A stretch of 64,000 nucleotides of DNA, from positions 1 through 64,000 of the forward strand of contig CAKRLV010000004.1 in assembly GCA_934359755.1 (NCBI GenBank). The letters are read 5' to 3'. Position numbers and translations under genes: made by a program. Shown here piece after piece: positions 33,556 to 42,979 of this stretch (the stretch's first letter is position 1; each line of letters starts with the position of its first letter). This DNA is from an uncultured Agathobacter sp. GTDB lineage: Bacteria; Bacillota; Clostridia; Lachnospirales; Lachnospiraceae. A model generated the notes under the pieces. That model worked only from the letters and a program-made list of their open reading frames with translations, did no database searches and was not told where the DNA came from.

Positions 33556-34515
33556 ATGGAGATATCTACGACATATCAAAAAGCACAGATGGTCATTGAA
33601 GAAGTAAAGAAGAACATAACTGGTAAGGATGAGTGTGTTTTTAAGGCATTTGCAGCAATCTTAGCTGGTGGACATGTTCTGATAGAGGATGTTCCAGGTG
33701 TTGGAAAGACGACACTGGCGATGGCTTTTTCAAAGGCGATGGCACTGGAGAACAACAGGCTGCAGTTTACACCAGATGTTATGCCTGCCGATATACTTGG
33801 ATTTAATATGTATGTCAAGGAGACTGGAAGATTTGTATATCACCCGGGTCCTATTATGTGTAATCTTTTTCTGGCAGATGAGATTAACCGTTCATCACCG
33901 AAGACACAGTCTGCACTTCTTGAAGTCATGGAAGAGGGACAGGTTACAATTGATGGAACAAGCTATCTGGTAAAAGATCCATTTATAGTTGTTGCGACGC
34001 AGAATCCCAAGGGGAGCGCAGGTACACAGTTGCTTCCTGAGTCACAGCTTGATAGATTTATGATTTGCATGAGCATGGGATATCCAAGCATAGAAGATGA
34101 GGTTGATATTGCAAAAGGCAAAAGCAGACACGATTCTTTTGACAGCATTACGAGCGTTGTAACAGCTGCTGAACTGGCACAGATGCGACAGACTGTTGAC
34201 AGTATATATGTGCATGACAATATATATGCATATATCGCAGGGCTTGTTGCAGCGACAAGGAATAATCAGTATATAGAACTTGGTGTCAGTCCAAGAGGAA
34301 CTATTGCATGTACGAGGATGGTGAAAGCCTGGGCTTTATTGCATGGAAGGAGCTATGTCATTCCAGAAGATGTGGAAGAGATTTTTGCGGATGTGACAAA
34401 GCACAGAATTGTTCTAAATACTAAGGCGAGAGTTTCACACGTTACTGAGGATGCTGTAATCAGCCAGATTTTATCGGAGACAAAACAACCTACAACATAT
34501 TTGGAGAAGTTATAA
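33556..34515 (+). CDS. MoxR-family AAA+ ATPase
   Basis: This 319-aa ATPase has Walker A EDVPGVGKTTL, Walker B LFLADEINRSSPKTQSALLEVMEE, sensor ATQNP and the C-terminal lid VSPRGTIACTRMVKAWALL. MoxR ATPases with DUF58 and transglutaminase partners act as chaperones in assembly of envelope or secreted complexes; the specific client is unknown. ATG 33556 follows aaggggtaagg; an ATG at 33508 lies inside ispF in another frame. The next gene starts four bases after its stop. Confidence 0.93.
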   Translation: MEISTTYQKAQMVIEEVKKNITGKDECVFKAFAAILAGGHVLIEDVPGVGKTTLAMAFSKAMALENNRLQFTPDVMPADILGFNMYVKETGRFVYHPGPIMCNLFLADEINRSSPKTQSALLEVMEEGQVTIDGTSYLVKDPFIVVATQNPKGSAGTQLLPESQLDRFMICMSMGYPSIEDEVDIAKGKSRHDSFDSITSVVTAAELAQMRQTVDSIYVHDNIYAYIAGLVAATRNNQYIELGVSPRGTIACTRMVKAWALLHGRSYVIPEDVEEIFADVTKHRIVLNTKARVSHVTEDAVISQILSETKQPTTYLEKL

Positions 34516-34518
34516 TAA

Positions 34519-35520
34519 GTGTTTAGTTATATAAAGGGAATTATCCTTATTCTTTTTACAATTTATATAGCGATGATATTTGGGAGCGTATCTATTATCA
34601 TGTTTGCGTTTGCGCAGCTTGTTATTATGATACTCTCCTTTTTGTGTCTTTTTCGCGAATGTAGAAATATAGACGTGAAGGTGGAGACTCCGATTCCTGT
34701 GTCGGAAAAGGGGCAGCCTGTTTATTTGCTGATAAAGCTTTTGAATGTAAATAAGGCATGGATATCCAGGATTAAAGTCCACCAGAGATATAATCGTAAG
34801 AAAAAATGGCTGCATATCAGCAAGGTTGAGAATAATAACAATGAATCAAGAATAAAATTGTCGTTTCAGGATGCAGGGCGTCATACGATAAGGATTGATA
34901 AAGTAAAAGTATATGATATGTTTGGAGTTTATTCTATTACAAAGAGGATTGACAGACAGATTTCTTTTTTTATCATGCCGACTATTAAAAGCTATGTGGT
35001 TTTGCTGGGTGAGAAAATCAGAAATTTCGAGGGGGATGCGGATATTTACGATGAAATCCGTGCGGGAAATGACCCTACAGAGACTTTCCAGATAAGGGAG
35101 TATCGTGCGGGAGATAAGGTGCAGAGTATTCATTGGAAGCTGAGCGCGAAGAATGATGAACTATATGTAAGAGAGAATAGTTTTCCGAAAGCCTGTCCGA
35201 TTGTGATATTGCTTGATGCGGCTGATATAGAGCTTATGGCGTCACTTTCATATTCGCTTATGGATGCAGGCTGTCCGCATTTTTGCAGCTTTATCTCTAA
35301 GAGCCAGGGGGAGATGATACGAGGCCGTGTTGATGATGAGGAAAGTTTCTATTCTATGATTTTAGCTTATATGCAGGATGGTGTAGAGACTGCGGATGAT
35401 GATATTAAGCGGCTTTATGAGCAGAAATATCATGAGAATAATTATCTGCACTGGATAATCATAACAGATGTTATAAATATAGATGGGGAAGTGTGTGACA
35501 GTGAGGAAATCATATTATAA
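34519..35520 (+). CDS. DUF58 protein with two membrane segments
   Basis: This 333-aa protein has two N-terminal transmembrane segments (GIILILFTIYIAMIFGSVSII and a second to ~residue 45). A strand-rich extracytoplasmic or peripheral middle region follows. The DUF58 core has EYRAGDKVQSIHWKLSAKNDELYVRE near residue 193. DUF58 proteins resemble von Willebrand A domains and work with MoxR ATPases. The start is GTG 34519 and lacks a strong ribosome site, suggesting coupling to moxR. Its end overlaps the next gene. Confidence 0.88.
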   Translation: MFSYIKGIILILFTIYIAMIFGSVSIIMFAFAQLVIMILSFLCLFRECRNIDVKVETPIPVSEKGQPVYLLIKLLNVNKAWISRIKVHQRYNRKKKWLHISKVENNNNESRIKLSFQDAGRHTIRIDKVKVYDMFGVYSITKRIDRQISFFIMPTIKSYVVLLGEKIRNFEGDADIYDEIRAGNDPTETFQIREYRAGDKVQSIHWKLSAKNDELYVRENSFPKACPIVILLDAADIELMASLSYSLMDAGCPHFCSFISKSQGEMIRGRVDDEESFYSMILAYMQDGVETADDDIKRLYEQKYHENNYLHWIIITDVINIDGEVCDSEEIIL

Positions 35521-37795
35521 AAACATAATAATATTCATAATGCTGCAATTATCCCTTTTATCTGCGATTTTATTATCCAGACCGGTATTGCTTGAAGGGA
35601 CAATAGGGCTCAGAAACTGGCTGATGATAGAAGCAGGTGTGCTTTTTATTTTCGTTTGCTGTATACTGGAGCGTTTTGCAGGATGGCAGAGAGGTATAGC
35701 CGGCTATGTGGTGTTCGTGTTTTTGATTTGGAAGAAGTTCAAAGAACTGTCAATTGGATTATCTGGTGTAGTCTATAAGTATGTCCAGAGACTGAATTTT
35801 TATTATCACAAATCATTCGAGCTTGGAGTTGAGAGTGATAAGTATTGTGAAATGGCATATGCCTTTGTGCTTCTTTTAATAACTTTTACAATCGGGGTGC
35901 TGTATGTGCGTTGCGCAAAGACATATCTTTTTATGATACTGCCTGTCAGTGTGATGGTACTTCGTATGATGGTTGGCTTTGCACCGCCTATGGGAGGCAT
36001 GATGTGTCTGCTATTGCTTTTATTATTTTCAATCATGGAGGTTGATAAGCTTCAGGGGAAAATGTGGAGAAGGGCGATGGCAGCGACGCTGCTTCTTGCT
36101 GTTGTCTCATTTACTCTTGCCAATCTGCTTGGAAGTATTCTGATTAAAAATAATAATGGGATAAAGAAAATTCAGTATAATATTGAGCAGGCGGTGAAAA
36201 ACATCGGCTACAGTATTGATTTTGCCGATGGTATGGTGGACAATCATACCCCAAGGTACAGGAACAAAGAAGTATTTAAAATTACAAGCAGCATGCCTGT
36301 AAAGGGAAATTTGTACCTTAAGAGTTTTACAGCCCGCGAATATAAGAATTCCAACTGGAAAAGTGACGCAGGCGCTTTTGAAAAAGCGTGCAAGATGGCA
36401 GGCTATGATAAAGATGAAATAAGCGCAAATCTTGCCAAAAGTGTATTTGACTATCTGGGGATGGATAGCAGCTATACAGCTACAGACTATGAGGTTGATT
36501 ATACAGTCAGTTTTTTAAACAAAGTATATATGCCATACGGCACACTGCTTCCAGTAGACGATGTGAGTGTAAGCGGTGATTCAATATTGACTAAAGGTGT
36601 CTTTAACAGAAGTGTGGTTGCATCAGGTGTGAATCAGAACAGTGATGCAAACAGTTCTGAAATGTGGAACGATTCTATAGACCTTGAAGATGCCAGCCGC
36701 ATGGAAGAGTGGCAGAGATGGTATAGCAGTTATGCGCAGGAATACTCTAAGATAGAAGCGGATTCGACTCTTGATTATATTGCAAGGCAAATTAAATATT
36801 ATAGTCCGATGGCGAATTCGTATTGGGCGAATGATGAAGTTGAAAGTACTAATTTCGCGAGAGCGATTATTGCGCATGAGATAGCAGAGTATTTTGCGAG
36901 ATATTATAAATACTCACTTGAACTTGACAGTGTAGATGGTGATGCGATTGACTATTTCCTTGAGAAATCACACAGAGGTTATTGTGTTCATTTTGCAACA
37001 GCTGGTGTGCTGCTTCTGAGGAATGCTGGTGTTCCTGCCAGATATGCATCTGGATATGTTGTTAAACAGAGTGATTTCGCAAAGGATGAGACTGGAAATT
37101 ATGTGGCATCTGTAAAGGACAGCCGTGCGCATGCATGGGTTGAAGTGTATTTCGAGGGTGTTGGCTGGCTGCCGATGGAGATGACTCCTGGATATGGAAC
37201 AGTAGCTTCTGTGACCAGGGATAATTCAGGCAGTTCGACAAATGAAGGAGACAATACTTACGCAGGTAATGATGAAAGTCTAAATGATACATATTTTGAG
37301 GAGACTGAGAGTGTAAACGGGATGAACAATGAGACAGAGTCGCAGTCTGATGAAAATACTAAAAATGATATGACAAAGGATGCAACAAAAGATGATGACG
37401 TTGGTGTTGCAAATAAGGCATCTGGCTATGGTACTGTGAGGTATCATGTGCTGCTTATTGCTTTTACAATGGTAGCTGTATTGATAGTGCTATTTATTAT
37501 AATAATTTTCAAAATAAGAAATAAACAACGCAGCCACCATAATAGAAAAATTATAATCAGAACAAAGACCAAACTACTTAAGAAGCACAAATTACTGTGC
37601 AAAAAGCAGAGGCACAAATTCAAAAACGATACAGAATTATTGCAGTATCTGATAGAGTCATATAAGGATATAGATTCGCAGGAATGGAGTGAATATATGT
37701 GTATCGTAAAAAAGGCACGCTTCTCGAATGAGGATATGACGGCAGAAGAATTCAAAAAATGTGCAGATATATACACGAAGATAGGGATGCGGTAG
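35501..37795 (+). CDS. Membrane transglutaminase-like protein (TgpA/DUF3488 type)
   Basis: This 764-aa protein has about six membrane segments in the first 220 residues, then a large extracytoplasmic part with a transglutaminase core: RGYCVHFATAGVLLLRNAGVPARYASGYV (catalytic Cys ~495) and SRAHAWVEVYFEGVGWLPMEMTPGY (His ~544). The third triad position is Glu rather than Asp in PMEMTPG, common in this subfamily. A Ser/Asn/Thr/Asp-rich linker, a last membrane segment (~650) and a basic cytoplasmic tail follow. Start choice is unsure: GTG 35501 has ggggaag nine bases upstream, while ATG 35483 and GTG 35495 are in frame. Protein crosslinking or proteolysis at the envelope is inferred. Confidence 0.85.
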   Translation: MRKSYYKNIIIFIMLQLSLLSAILLSRPVLLEGTIGLRNWLMIEAGVLFIFVCCILERFAGWQRGIAGYVVFVFLIWKKFKELSIGLSGVVYKYVQRLNFYYHKSFELGVESDKYCEMAYAFVLLLITFTIGVLYVRCAKTYLFMILPVSVMVLRMMVGFAPPMGGMMCLLLLLLFSIMEVDKLQGKMWRRAMAATLLLAVVSFTLANLLGSILIKNNNGIKKIQYNIEQAVKNIGYSIDFADGMVDNHTPRYRNKEVFKITSSMPVKGNLYLKSFTAREYKNSNWKSDAGAFEKACKMAGYDKDEISANLAKSVFDYLGMDSSYTATDYEVDYTVSFLNKVYMPYGTLLPVDDVSVSGDSILTKGVFNRSVVASGVNQNSDANSSEMWNDSIDLEDASRMEEWQRWYSSYAQEYSKIEADSTLDYIARQIKYYSPMANSYWANDEVESTNFARAIIAHEIAEYFARYYKYSLELDSVDGDAIDYFLEKSHRGYCVHFATAGVLLLRNAGVPARYASGYVVKQSDFAKDETGNYVASVKDSRAHAWVEVYFEGVGWLPMEMTPGYGTVASVTRDNSGSSTNEGDNTYAGNDESLNDTYFEETESVNGMNNETESQSDENTKNDMTKDATKDDDVGVANKASGYGTVRYHVLLIAFTMVAVLIVLFIIIIFKIRNKQRSHHNRKIIIRTKTKLLKKHKLLCKKQRHKFKNDTELLQYLIESYKDIDSQEWSEYMCIVKKARFSNEDMTAEEFKKCADIYTKIGMR

Positions 37796-37796
37796 T

Positions 37797-37825
37797 TGAC
37801 GGATACTTAAATATTTGTGTATACT
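37797..37825 (+). promoter_or_regulatory. Sigma-A promoter for the cysS operon
   Basis: TTGACG (37797-37802), 17 bases, TATACT (37820-37825). Only 35 bases separate it from the cysS start, so no T-box leader is present. Confidence 0.75.
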
Positions 37826-37859
37826 TAAGGTTAGTATTAATATGATAAAGGAGATTATC

Positions 37860-39287
37860 ATGGAGAACAGATTTCGTATTTACAATACTCTGACAAGAGA
37901 GGTTGAGACAATAATTCCTAATGAAGACGGCAAAATAGCTATGTATACATGTGGACCAACTGTATATCATTTTGCACATATAGGAAATATTAGAACATAT
38001 ATTATGCAGGATGTACTTATCAAGTCGCTTGAATATGTTGGCTATGATGTTAAGCGTGTTATGAATATTACTGATGTCGGACATCTTTCAAGTGATGCTG
38101 ATACAGGTGAAGATAAGATGCTTAAAGGAGCTAAGAGAGAGCACAAGACAGTTATGGAAGTGGCTAAGTTCTATACAGATGCCTTTATGAAGGATTTTGA
38201 TGCAGTTGGCAATAAGCGTCCGACTGTTGTAGAGCCTGCTACTAATTGTATTCCTGAGTTTATACATATGATAGAAGTACTTCTTGAGAAAGGATATGCT
38301 TACCAGGCAGGCGGCAATATCTATTTTGATACAAGTAAGCTGGATGATTATTTTGTATTTTCTTCTGCTGTTGAGAAGGAACAGCTTCAGGTCGGTGTAC
38401 GTGATGATGTAGAAGAGGATACTAATAAGAAGAATAAGAATGACTTTGTATTATGGTTTACTAAGTCTAAGTTTGAAGACCAGGCTCTTAAATGGGAAAG
38501 CCCATGGGGTGTTGGTTACCCGGGATGGCATATTGAATGTTCATGCATCAGTATGAAGCATTTAGGCGAGTATATGGATATTCATTGTGGTGGAGTGGAT
38601 AATATTTTCCCACATCACACTAATGAAATTGCACAGTCAGAAGCATACCTTGGACATAAATGGTGTAATTACTGGTTCCACAGCAATCACCTTAATGACC
38701 GTTCGGGCAAGATGAGTAAGTCTAAAGGGGCAGTACTTACAGTATCTGTTCTTAAAGAAAAAGGATATAATCCACTTGTATACCGTATGTTCTGTTTACA
38801 GTCGCATTACCGTAAGCCACTTGAGTTCTCATATGAGGTTCTTGACAATGTTGCAGCAGCATACAATAAGCTGGCTAAGAAGATTGCAGAGATTAAGGAT
38901 GAGGGTGAATTTGACCAGGCTGCATACGACAAGTTCAATGGCGCTTTCATAGATGCAATTAGCAATGACCTCAATTCATCAATGGCTATTACTGTTTTAT
39001 ATGATGTTGTAAAGGCTGATATCAGTGGAAGCACAAAGCTTAAACTCATACGTGATTTTGATAAGGTTCTTTCACTTAATCTTATCGAAGCTGGCAGAAC
39101 TATGGCAGAGGAAGCATCGAATGTAGATTCAGATCTTGAGCAGTTTATCAATGAGAAGATTGCCGAGAGAGCAGAGGCAAAGAAAGCTAAAGACTTTGCA
39201 AAGGCGGATGCAATTCGTGATGAGCTTTTAGCAAAAGGTGTTGCCATTAAAGATACCAGAGAAGGCGTTAAGTGGGAGCTTGTATAA
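37860..39287 (+). CDS. cysS: Cysteinyl-tRNA synthetase
   Basis: This 475-aa class I synthetase charges tRNA-Cys. It begins RIYNTLTREVETI and has the HIGH-like GPTVYHFAHIGNIRTYI, zinc ligands in MYTCGPTVY, ECSC and the GGVDNIFPHHTNEIAQSEA block, and the KMSKS motif in SGKMSKSKGAVLT. Length is normal. ATG 37860 follows aaaggag. It leads a five-gene run with mrnC, rlmB, sigH and mecA, an arrangement well known in Firmicutes. Confidence 0.96.
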   Translation: MENRFRIYNTLTREVETIIPNEDGKIAMYTCGPTVYHFAHIGNIRTYIMQDVLIKSLEYVGYDVKRVMNITDVGHLSSDADTGEDKMLKGAKREHKTVMEVAKFYTDAFMKDFDAVGNKRPTVVEPATNCIPEFIHMIEVLLEKGYAYQAGGNIYFDTSKLDDYFVFSSAVEKEQLQVGVRDDVEEDTNKKNKNDFVLWFTKSKFEDQALKWESPWGVGYPGWHIECSCISMKHLGEYMDIHCGGVDNIFPHHTNEIAQSEAYLGHKWCNYWFHSNHLNDRSGKMSKSKGAVLTVSVLKEKGYNPLVYRMFCLQSHYRKPLEFSYEVLDNVAAAYNKLAKKIAEIKDEGEFDQAAYDKFNGAFIDAISNDLNSSMAITVLYDVVKADISGSTKLKLIRDFDKVLSLNLIEAGRTMAEEASNVDSDLEQFINEKIAERAEAKKAKDFAKADAIRDELLAKGVAIKDTREGVKWELV

Positions 39288-39721
39288 TGGATAGTGGAAT
39301 TAATTCATTTATAAAGGAACAATTTGGGCTTGAACCTGTTGATATAAGGACATACTCGCCTATCACTCTTGCATATATAGGCGATGCTATATTTGATCTG
39401 GTGATACGTTCTTTGATGGTTGATAAGGGGAATGGAAGACCTAATGACCTTCACAAGCGAACAAGTCAGATAGTAAAAGCACATACGCAGGCGATGATGA
39501 TAGAAGCACTTGAGGGTGAATTGTCAGAGAAAGAAGCCGATATATATAGGAGAGGGCGCAATGCAAAGTCTCCTACCATGGCGAAAAATGCAAGCATGTC
39601 AGATTACAGAAAAGCTACAGGATTTGAAGCTCTTATGGGATATTTGTATCTCACGGATGATTTTGAGCGGGTGGTATATCTGACTAAGAAGGCAATGGAA
39701 TTGCTTGAAATAGGATATTAG
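39287..39721 (+). CDS. mrnC: Mini-ribonuclease 3
   Basis: This 144-aa nuclease trims 23S rRNA ends. The RNase III catalytic fold is seen in TYSPITLAYIGDAIFDLVIRSL (the catalytic Asp in GDA), RGRNAK, and ATGFEALMGYLYLTDD (the catalytic Glu in FEAL). It lacks the double-stranded RNA-binding domain of RNase III, as the family does. It starts on the cysS stop codon (TAATG), so translation is coupled. Confidence 0.93.
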   Translation: MDSGINSFIKEQFGLEPVDIRTYSPITLAYIGDAIFDLVIRSLMVDKGNGRPNDLHKRTSQIVKAHTQAMMIEALEGELSEKEADIYRRGRNAKSPTMAKNASMSDYRKATGFEALMGYLYLTDDFERVVYLTKKAMELLEIGY

Positions 39722-39731
39722 AGGATGATAT

Positions 39732-40499
39732 ATGGAATATAATAAAGAACAAAGACCGGTAAGAGAGAATTATATAGAAGGACGAAATGCGGTATTAGAG
39801 GCGTATCGTTCGGGAAAGACAATTGATAAGCTTTTTGTGCTTGATGGATGTCAGGATGGACCAGTCAAATCAATCACAAGAGAAGCTAAAAAGCATGATT
39901 CGATAATTAATTATGTCACCAAGGAACGACTTGACCAGATGTCAGAGACTGGGAAGCATCAGGGTGTGATTGCAGTTTCGGCAGCATATGAGTATGCTGA
40001 GGTAGAAGATATCCTTAAGAATGCAGAAGAAAAGGGCGAGCCTCCATTTATTTTTATTTTAGATGGAATAGAGGATCCACACAATTTAGGTGCTATCATA
40101 AGAACAGCGAATCTTGCAGGTGCGCATGGAGTCATAATACCTAAGAGAAGGGCTGTAGGACTTACACCGATTGTTGCGAAGACATCGGCTGGCGCAATAA
40201 ACTATACTCCTGTTGCAAAGGTTACTAATCTTTCCAACACTATCAAAGAGTTAAAAGACAAAGGACTTTGGTTTGTATGTGCAGATATGGGTGGCACAAC
40301 TATGTATGACTTGAATCTTACAGGTCCTATCGGTCTTGTTATTGGCAATGAAGGAGATGGAGTCAGCAAGCTTGTTAAAGAAAATTGCGATATGATTGCA
40401 TCTATTCCTATGAAGGGAGATATTGATTCTCTTAATGCATCTGTTGCTACTGGTGTTCTGGCATATGAGATAGTACGACAAAGAATAGTCAAGGGGTAA
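39732..40499 (+). CDS. rlmB: 23S rRNA 2'-O-ribose methyltransferase, RlmB/TrmH family
   Basis: This 255-aa SPOUT enzyme methylates a ribose of rRNA with S-adenosylmethionine. The N-terminal RNA-binding domain (IEGRNAVLEAYRSGKTIDKLFV) is followed by the knotted core with motif 1 DGIEDPHNLGAIIRTANLAG, motif 2 LVIGNEGDGVSKLV and motif 3 IPMKGDIDSLNASVATGVL. The position after cysS-mrnC is the classic one. The exact site could be G2251 in 23S rRNA (E. coli numbering) or a related one. SigH follows by five bases. Confidence 0.93.
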   Translation: MEYNKEQRPVRENYIEGRNAVLEAYRSGKTIDKLFVLDGCQDGPVKSITREAKKHDSIINYVTKERLDQMSETGKHQGVIAVSAAYEYAEVEDILKNAEEKGEPPFIFILDGIEDPHNLGAIIRTANLAGAHGVIIPKRRAVGLTPIVAKTSAGAINYTPVAKVTNLSNTIKELKDKGLWFVCADMGGTTMYDLNLTGPIGLVIGNEGDGVSKLVKENCDMIASIPMKGDIDSLNASVATGVLAYEIVRQRIVKG

Positions 40500-40504
40500 C
40501 CTGA

Positions 40505-41104
40505 TTGAATAATTATAGTGAATATACAGATGAAGAACTGATAAAGAGACTGCATCAGGGTGAGAATGAGATAATGGATTATATTCTTGCAAAATACAAA
40601 CCGCTTGTGAGAAAGCAGACTAATGCGTTATTTCTCATAGGTGGAGAGAATGAAGATCTTATCCAGGAAGGTATGATTGGTCTTTTTAAAGCCATAAGAG
40701 ATTATGATGAGAAAAAAGAAGTTGCATTTTCTTATTTTGCTCAGATTTGTATAAAGAGACAGTTAGCATCAGCTCTTGAGGCTTCCAATAGAAAAAAGCA
40801 CAGACCGCTCAATAATTATGTTTCATTTTCTAATGATGAGAATGATGCTGGTCTTTCGTTGGAAGAGACAATATCGCAAGGCGTGATATCTCCTGAGCAG
40901 ATGATACTTGAACAGGAAAAATTAACAGAATTTAATGAACGAATCAAGTCTAAGCTGAGTAAAATGGAGAAAGAAGTTCTTAATCTGTATTTGGAAGGGT
41001 ATAATTATACTCAGATTGCAAAGATTATGGAGAAAGCTCCTAAGTCGATTGACAATGCTTTGCAGAGAATACGACAAAAGATAAGAGGAGTTCTTGAAGG
41101 ATAG
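40505..41104 (+). CDS. sigH: RNA polymerase sigma-H factor (SigH/Spo0H type)
   Basis: This 199-aa sigma-70 family factor drives transition-phase and early sporulation genes in Firmicutes. Region 2 is DLIQEGMIGLFKAIRDYDEKKEVAFSYFAQICIKRQL; region 4 is LSKMEKEVLNLYLEGYNYTQIAKIMEKAPKSIDNALQRIRQKIR. Length and gene order match SigH. It starts at TTG 40505, five bases after rlmB, with a poor ribosome site, so coupling is likely. The yacP gene usually lying between rlmB and sigH is missing. Confidence 0.93.
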   Translation: MNNYSEYTDEELIKRLHQGENEIMDYILAKYKPLVRKQTNALFLIGGENEDLIQEGMIGLFKAIRDYDEKKEVAFSYFAQICIKRQLASALEASNRKKHRPLNNYVSFSNDENDAGLSLEETISQGVISPEQMILEQEKLTEFNERIKSKLSKMEKEVLNLYLEGYNYTQIAKIMEKAPKSIDNALQRIRQKIRGVLEG

Positions 41105-41119
41105 AAAGCAGGTGAATAT

Positions 41120-41785
41120 ATGGAATTTTCCAGAGTGGGAAATCACACAATTAAATGTGTAATAACTGAAGATGAGATTTTTGATATGGGATATACTCTT
41201 GATGAGATTATGAGTAATGGTGAACGCACTCAGGAGTTTATGAATAATATTTTTGACCTTGCAGAGCAGGAATTCCATACTAAATTCGATATGGGAGTTA
41301 AGACAGTGAGAGCTGATTTCCTTCCTGACCATAGCTTGTCAATTACGTTTTCTGAACATCCGGTTGGAAATGGAATGATGGAGCATCTTAAAGATATAGT
41401 AAATGGTCTGCTTAGTTCTATCCCGAATGACAAATGGGAAGAAATAAGCAAGAATCAGTCGGTATCAGATTCAGATGAAGCAGAAGATGACTATGTCAAA
41501 GTTATAGTTCTCTTTAAGTTCCATGATATGGACACAATCATAAGGTTCGCCAAGCAGATATCTATTGCAGATATCCCGAATAATGAATTGTATAAGTATC
41601 AGAATGAATTTTATCTATACATGGATTTAAGCGATTGTACAGAAGCGGAAGTGCTTAGACTGTCTATGCTTACAGATGAGTATGCGAATGATATCCAGGT
41701 GGGACCAGAAAGAAGAGCTTTTATGGATGAACATGCAGAAGTAATCCTGAAAGAGAAAGCCGTTGAGACGCTAAGACAGTTATAA
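41120..41785 (+). CDS. mecA: Adaptor protein MecA
   Basis: This 221-aa adaptor would deliver substrates to ClpC-ClpP. It starts MEFSRVGNHTIKCVITEDEIFDMGYTLDEIM, the MecA N-domain. After an acidic linker (SDSDEAEDDY), the C-domain follows with VLFKFHDMDTIIRFAK and NEFYLYMDLSDC. Length matches the family. In Bacillus MecA targets competence and sporulation regulators; targets here are unknown. The ribosome site gaaagcaggtg lies just after sigH. The stop codon is the first base of a tandem-repeat array. Confidence 0.92.
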   Translation: MEFSRVGNHTIKCVITEDEIFDMGYTLDEIMSNGERTQEFMNNIFDLAEQEFHTKFDMGVKTVRADFLPDHSLSITFSEHPVGNGMMEHLKDIVNGLLSSIPNDKWEEISKNQSVSDSDEAEDDYVKVIVLFKFHDMDTIIRFAKQISIADIPNNELYKYQNEFYLYMDLSDCTEAEVLRLSMLTDEYANDIQVGPERRAFMDEHAEVILKEKAVETLRQL

Positions 41786-41930
41786 TATGTAAAAGAAGAT
41801 GAGATATTCAGATATTTGTAATGTGTAAAAAAGAAGATGAGATATTTAGATATTTATAATATGTAAAAGAAGATGAGATATTCAGATATTTATAATATGT
41901 AAAAGAAGATGAGATATTTAGATATTTATA
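41783..41930. repeat. Tandem repeats, four copies of ~36 bp
   Basis: Four copies of a unit beginning taatatgtaaaagaagat and ending in gatattyagatattt, starting near 41783, 41819, 41857 and 41893. The second has two extra A. The array begins at the mecA stop codon and ends at a terminator. The units are adjacent with no spacers, so it is not CRISPR. Confidence 0.9.
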
Positions 41931-41938
41931 ATATCTAT

Positions 41939-41980
41939 AAATAATAAACGAGATTGCATACGCAATCTCGTTTATTATTT
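41939..41980. terminator. Bidirectional terminator between mecA and cheY
   Basis: A perfect 19-bp stem pairs aaataataaacgagattgc (41939-41957) with its complement at 41962-41980 around a 4-base loop. T-rich ends on both strands serve both convergent genes. Confidence 0.93.
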
Positions 41981-41997
41981 ATGTAAGAATTATTATC

Positions 41998-42357
41998 TTA
42001 TCCTAATACTTTGCGGATTGATTCGAGAACTCGGTCAGCCTGGAATGGTTTAACGATGAAATCTTTGGCACCTGACTGAATTGCTTCAATAACCATTGAC
42101 TGCTGTCCCATAGCTGAGCACATTACGCATGTAGCAGATGGATCTGCAGCTTTAATTTCTTTAAGAGCCTGAATTCCATCTTTGTTTGGCATTGTAATAT
42201 CCAATGTTACTAAATCAGGTTTGAGCTCGGCATATTTTGCAACTGCTTCAACACCATCAGCAGCCTCTCCGGCGATTTCGAATCCTCCTTTTGTAAGGAT
42301 GTCCTTCAGCATCATACGCATAAATGCTGCATCGTCTACGATCAAAATTTTAGCCAT
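41998..42357 (-). CDS. cheY: Chemotaxis response regulator CheY
   Basis: This 119-aa single-domain receiver has acidic pair LIVDDAAFMR, phosphorylation site in VTLDITMPNKDG, Thr/Ser CSAMGQ and Lys in DFIVKPF. Its phosphorylated form would bind the flagellar switch. It starts on the base after the stop of the CheC-like gene, so the two are translated together. No flagellar or other chemotaxis gene lies in the window. Confidence 0.92.
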   Translation of the reverse strand: MAKILIVDDAAFMRMMLKDILTKGGFEIAGEAADGVEAVAKYAELKPDLVTLDITMPNKDGIQALKEIKAADPSATCVMCSAMGQQSMVIEAIQSGAKDFIVKPFQADRVLESIRKVLG

Positions 42358-42939
42358 TTATTCTTCCTCCTGTTTTAAAATCTGTTTGACTATACTTATA
42401 GGGTATAACTGTAAAAGATTACTGTCAATAAGATTATCAACAGTTATTCTAAAAGTTACTTTTACGATATCTGTTCCATTACATAATTCGTCTGGTATTT
42501 CAAAAGTTTTCTTATCTTTTGAATTGATAAGTGGAAAACCTATATCAGTCGCTTTTCCTAATAATGATGCCATAGATGTGGCAATTGTTCCACACATCTG
42601 ATTCATTGCTTCAGAAACCGCTGAAGTAGAGAGTTCATCAAAAACCATACCAGAAACATCTGTACCGTCGCCGCCCATCATAAGATTAGCGATTATCAGA
42701 GCATCCTGTACATTAAGTACAAGGAGATTAGTTCCGTCAAGCCCTTTGGTATAAGGAACTTTTACAAGAATATAATCATCACTACTTAAAGATGATTCCT
42801 CTGAAAGAACCTCAACAATAGGTGTAGTGATGTTGGTAGGTCTATTTAGAATCATGCTTAAGGCGGTTGCAGCATTGCCAATACATATGTTGGCAACCTC
42901 GCCGATGATGTCGGCCTGCTCCTGAGTTATATTTTTCAT
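42358..42939 (-). CDS. cheC: CheC-family CheY-P phosphatase
   Basis: This 193-aa protein has two phosphatase motifs of the CheC/FliY/CheX type: D-x3-E-x2-N in ADIIGEVANICIGNAA (Asp10, Glu14, Asn17) and S-x3-E-x2-N in TSAVSEAMNQMCGTIA. There is no C-terminal FliN domain, so it is CheC-like rather than FliY. It would dephosphorylate CheY, encoded by the adjoining gene, and might also work with CheD. ATG 42939 (minus) follows ggaggaag; the frame extends six codons upstream without a better start. Confidence 0.88.
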   Translation of the reverse strand: MKNITQEQADIIGEVANICIGNAATALSMILNRPTNITTPIVEVLSEESSLSSDDYILVKVPYTKGLDGTNLLVLNVQDALIIANLMMGGDGTDVSGMVFDELSTSAVSEAMNQMCGTIATSMASLLGKATDIGFPLINSKDKKTFEIPDELCNGTDIVKVTFRITVDNLIDSNLLQLYPISIVKQILKQEEE

Positions 42940-42979
42940 TTGTCTTCCTCCATGCATTAGTACCTATTTCCTAAGCTAT

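Noticed and set aside
41783..41930. CRISPR-like array
   Set aside because: Adjacent 36-bp units without spacers.
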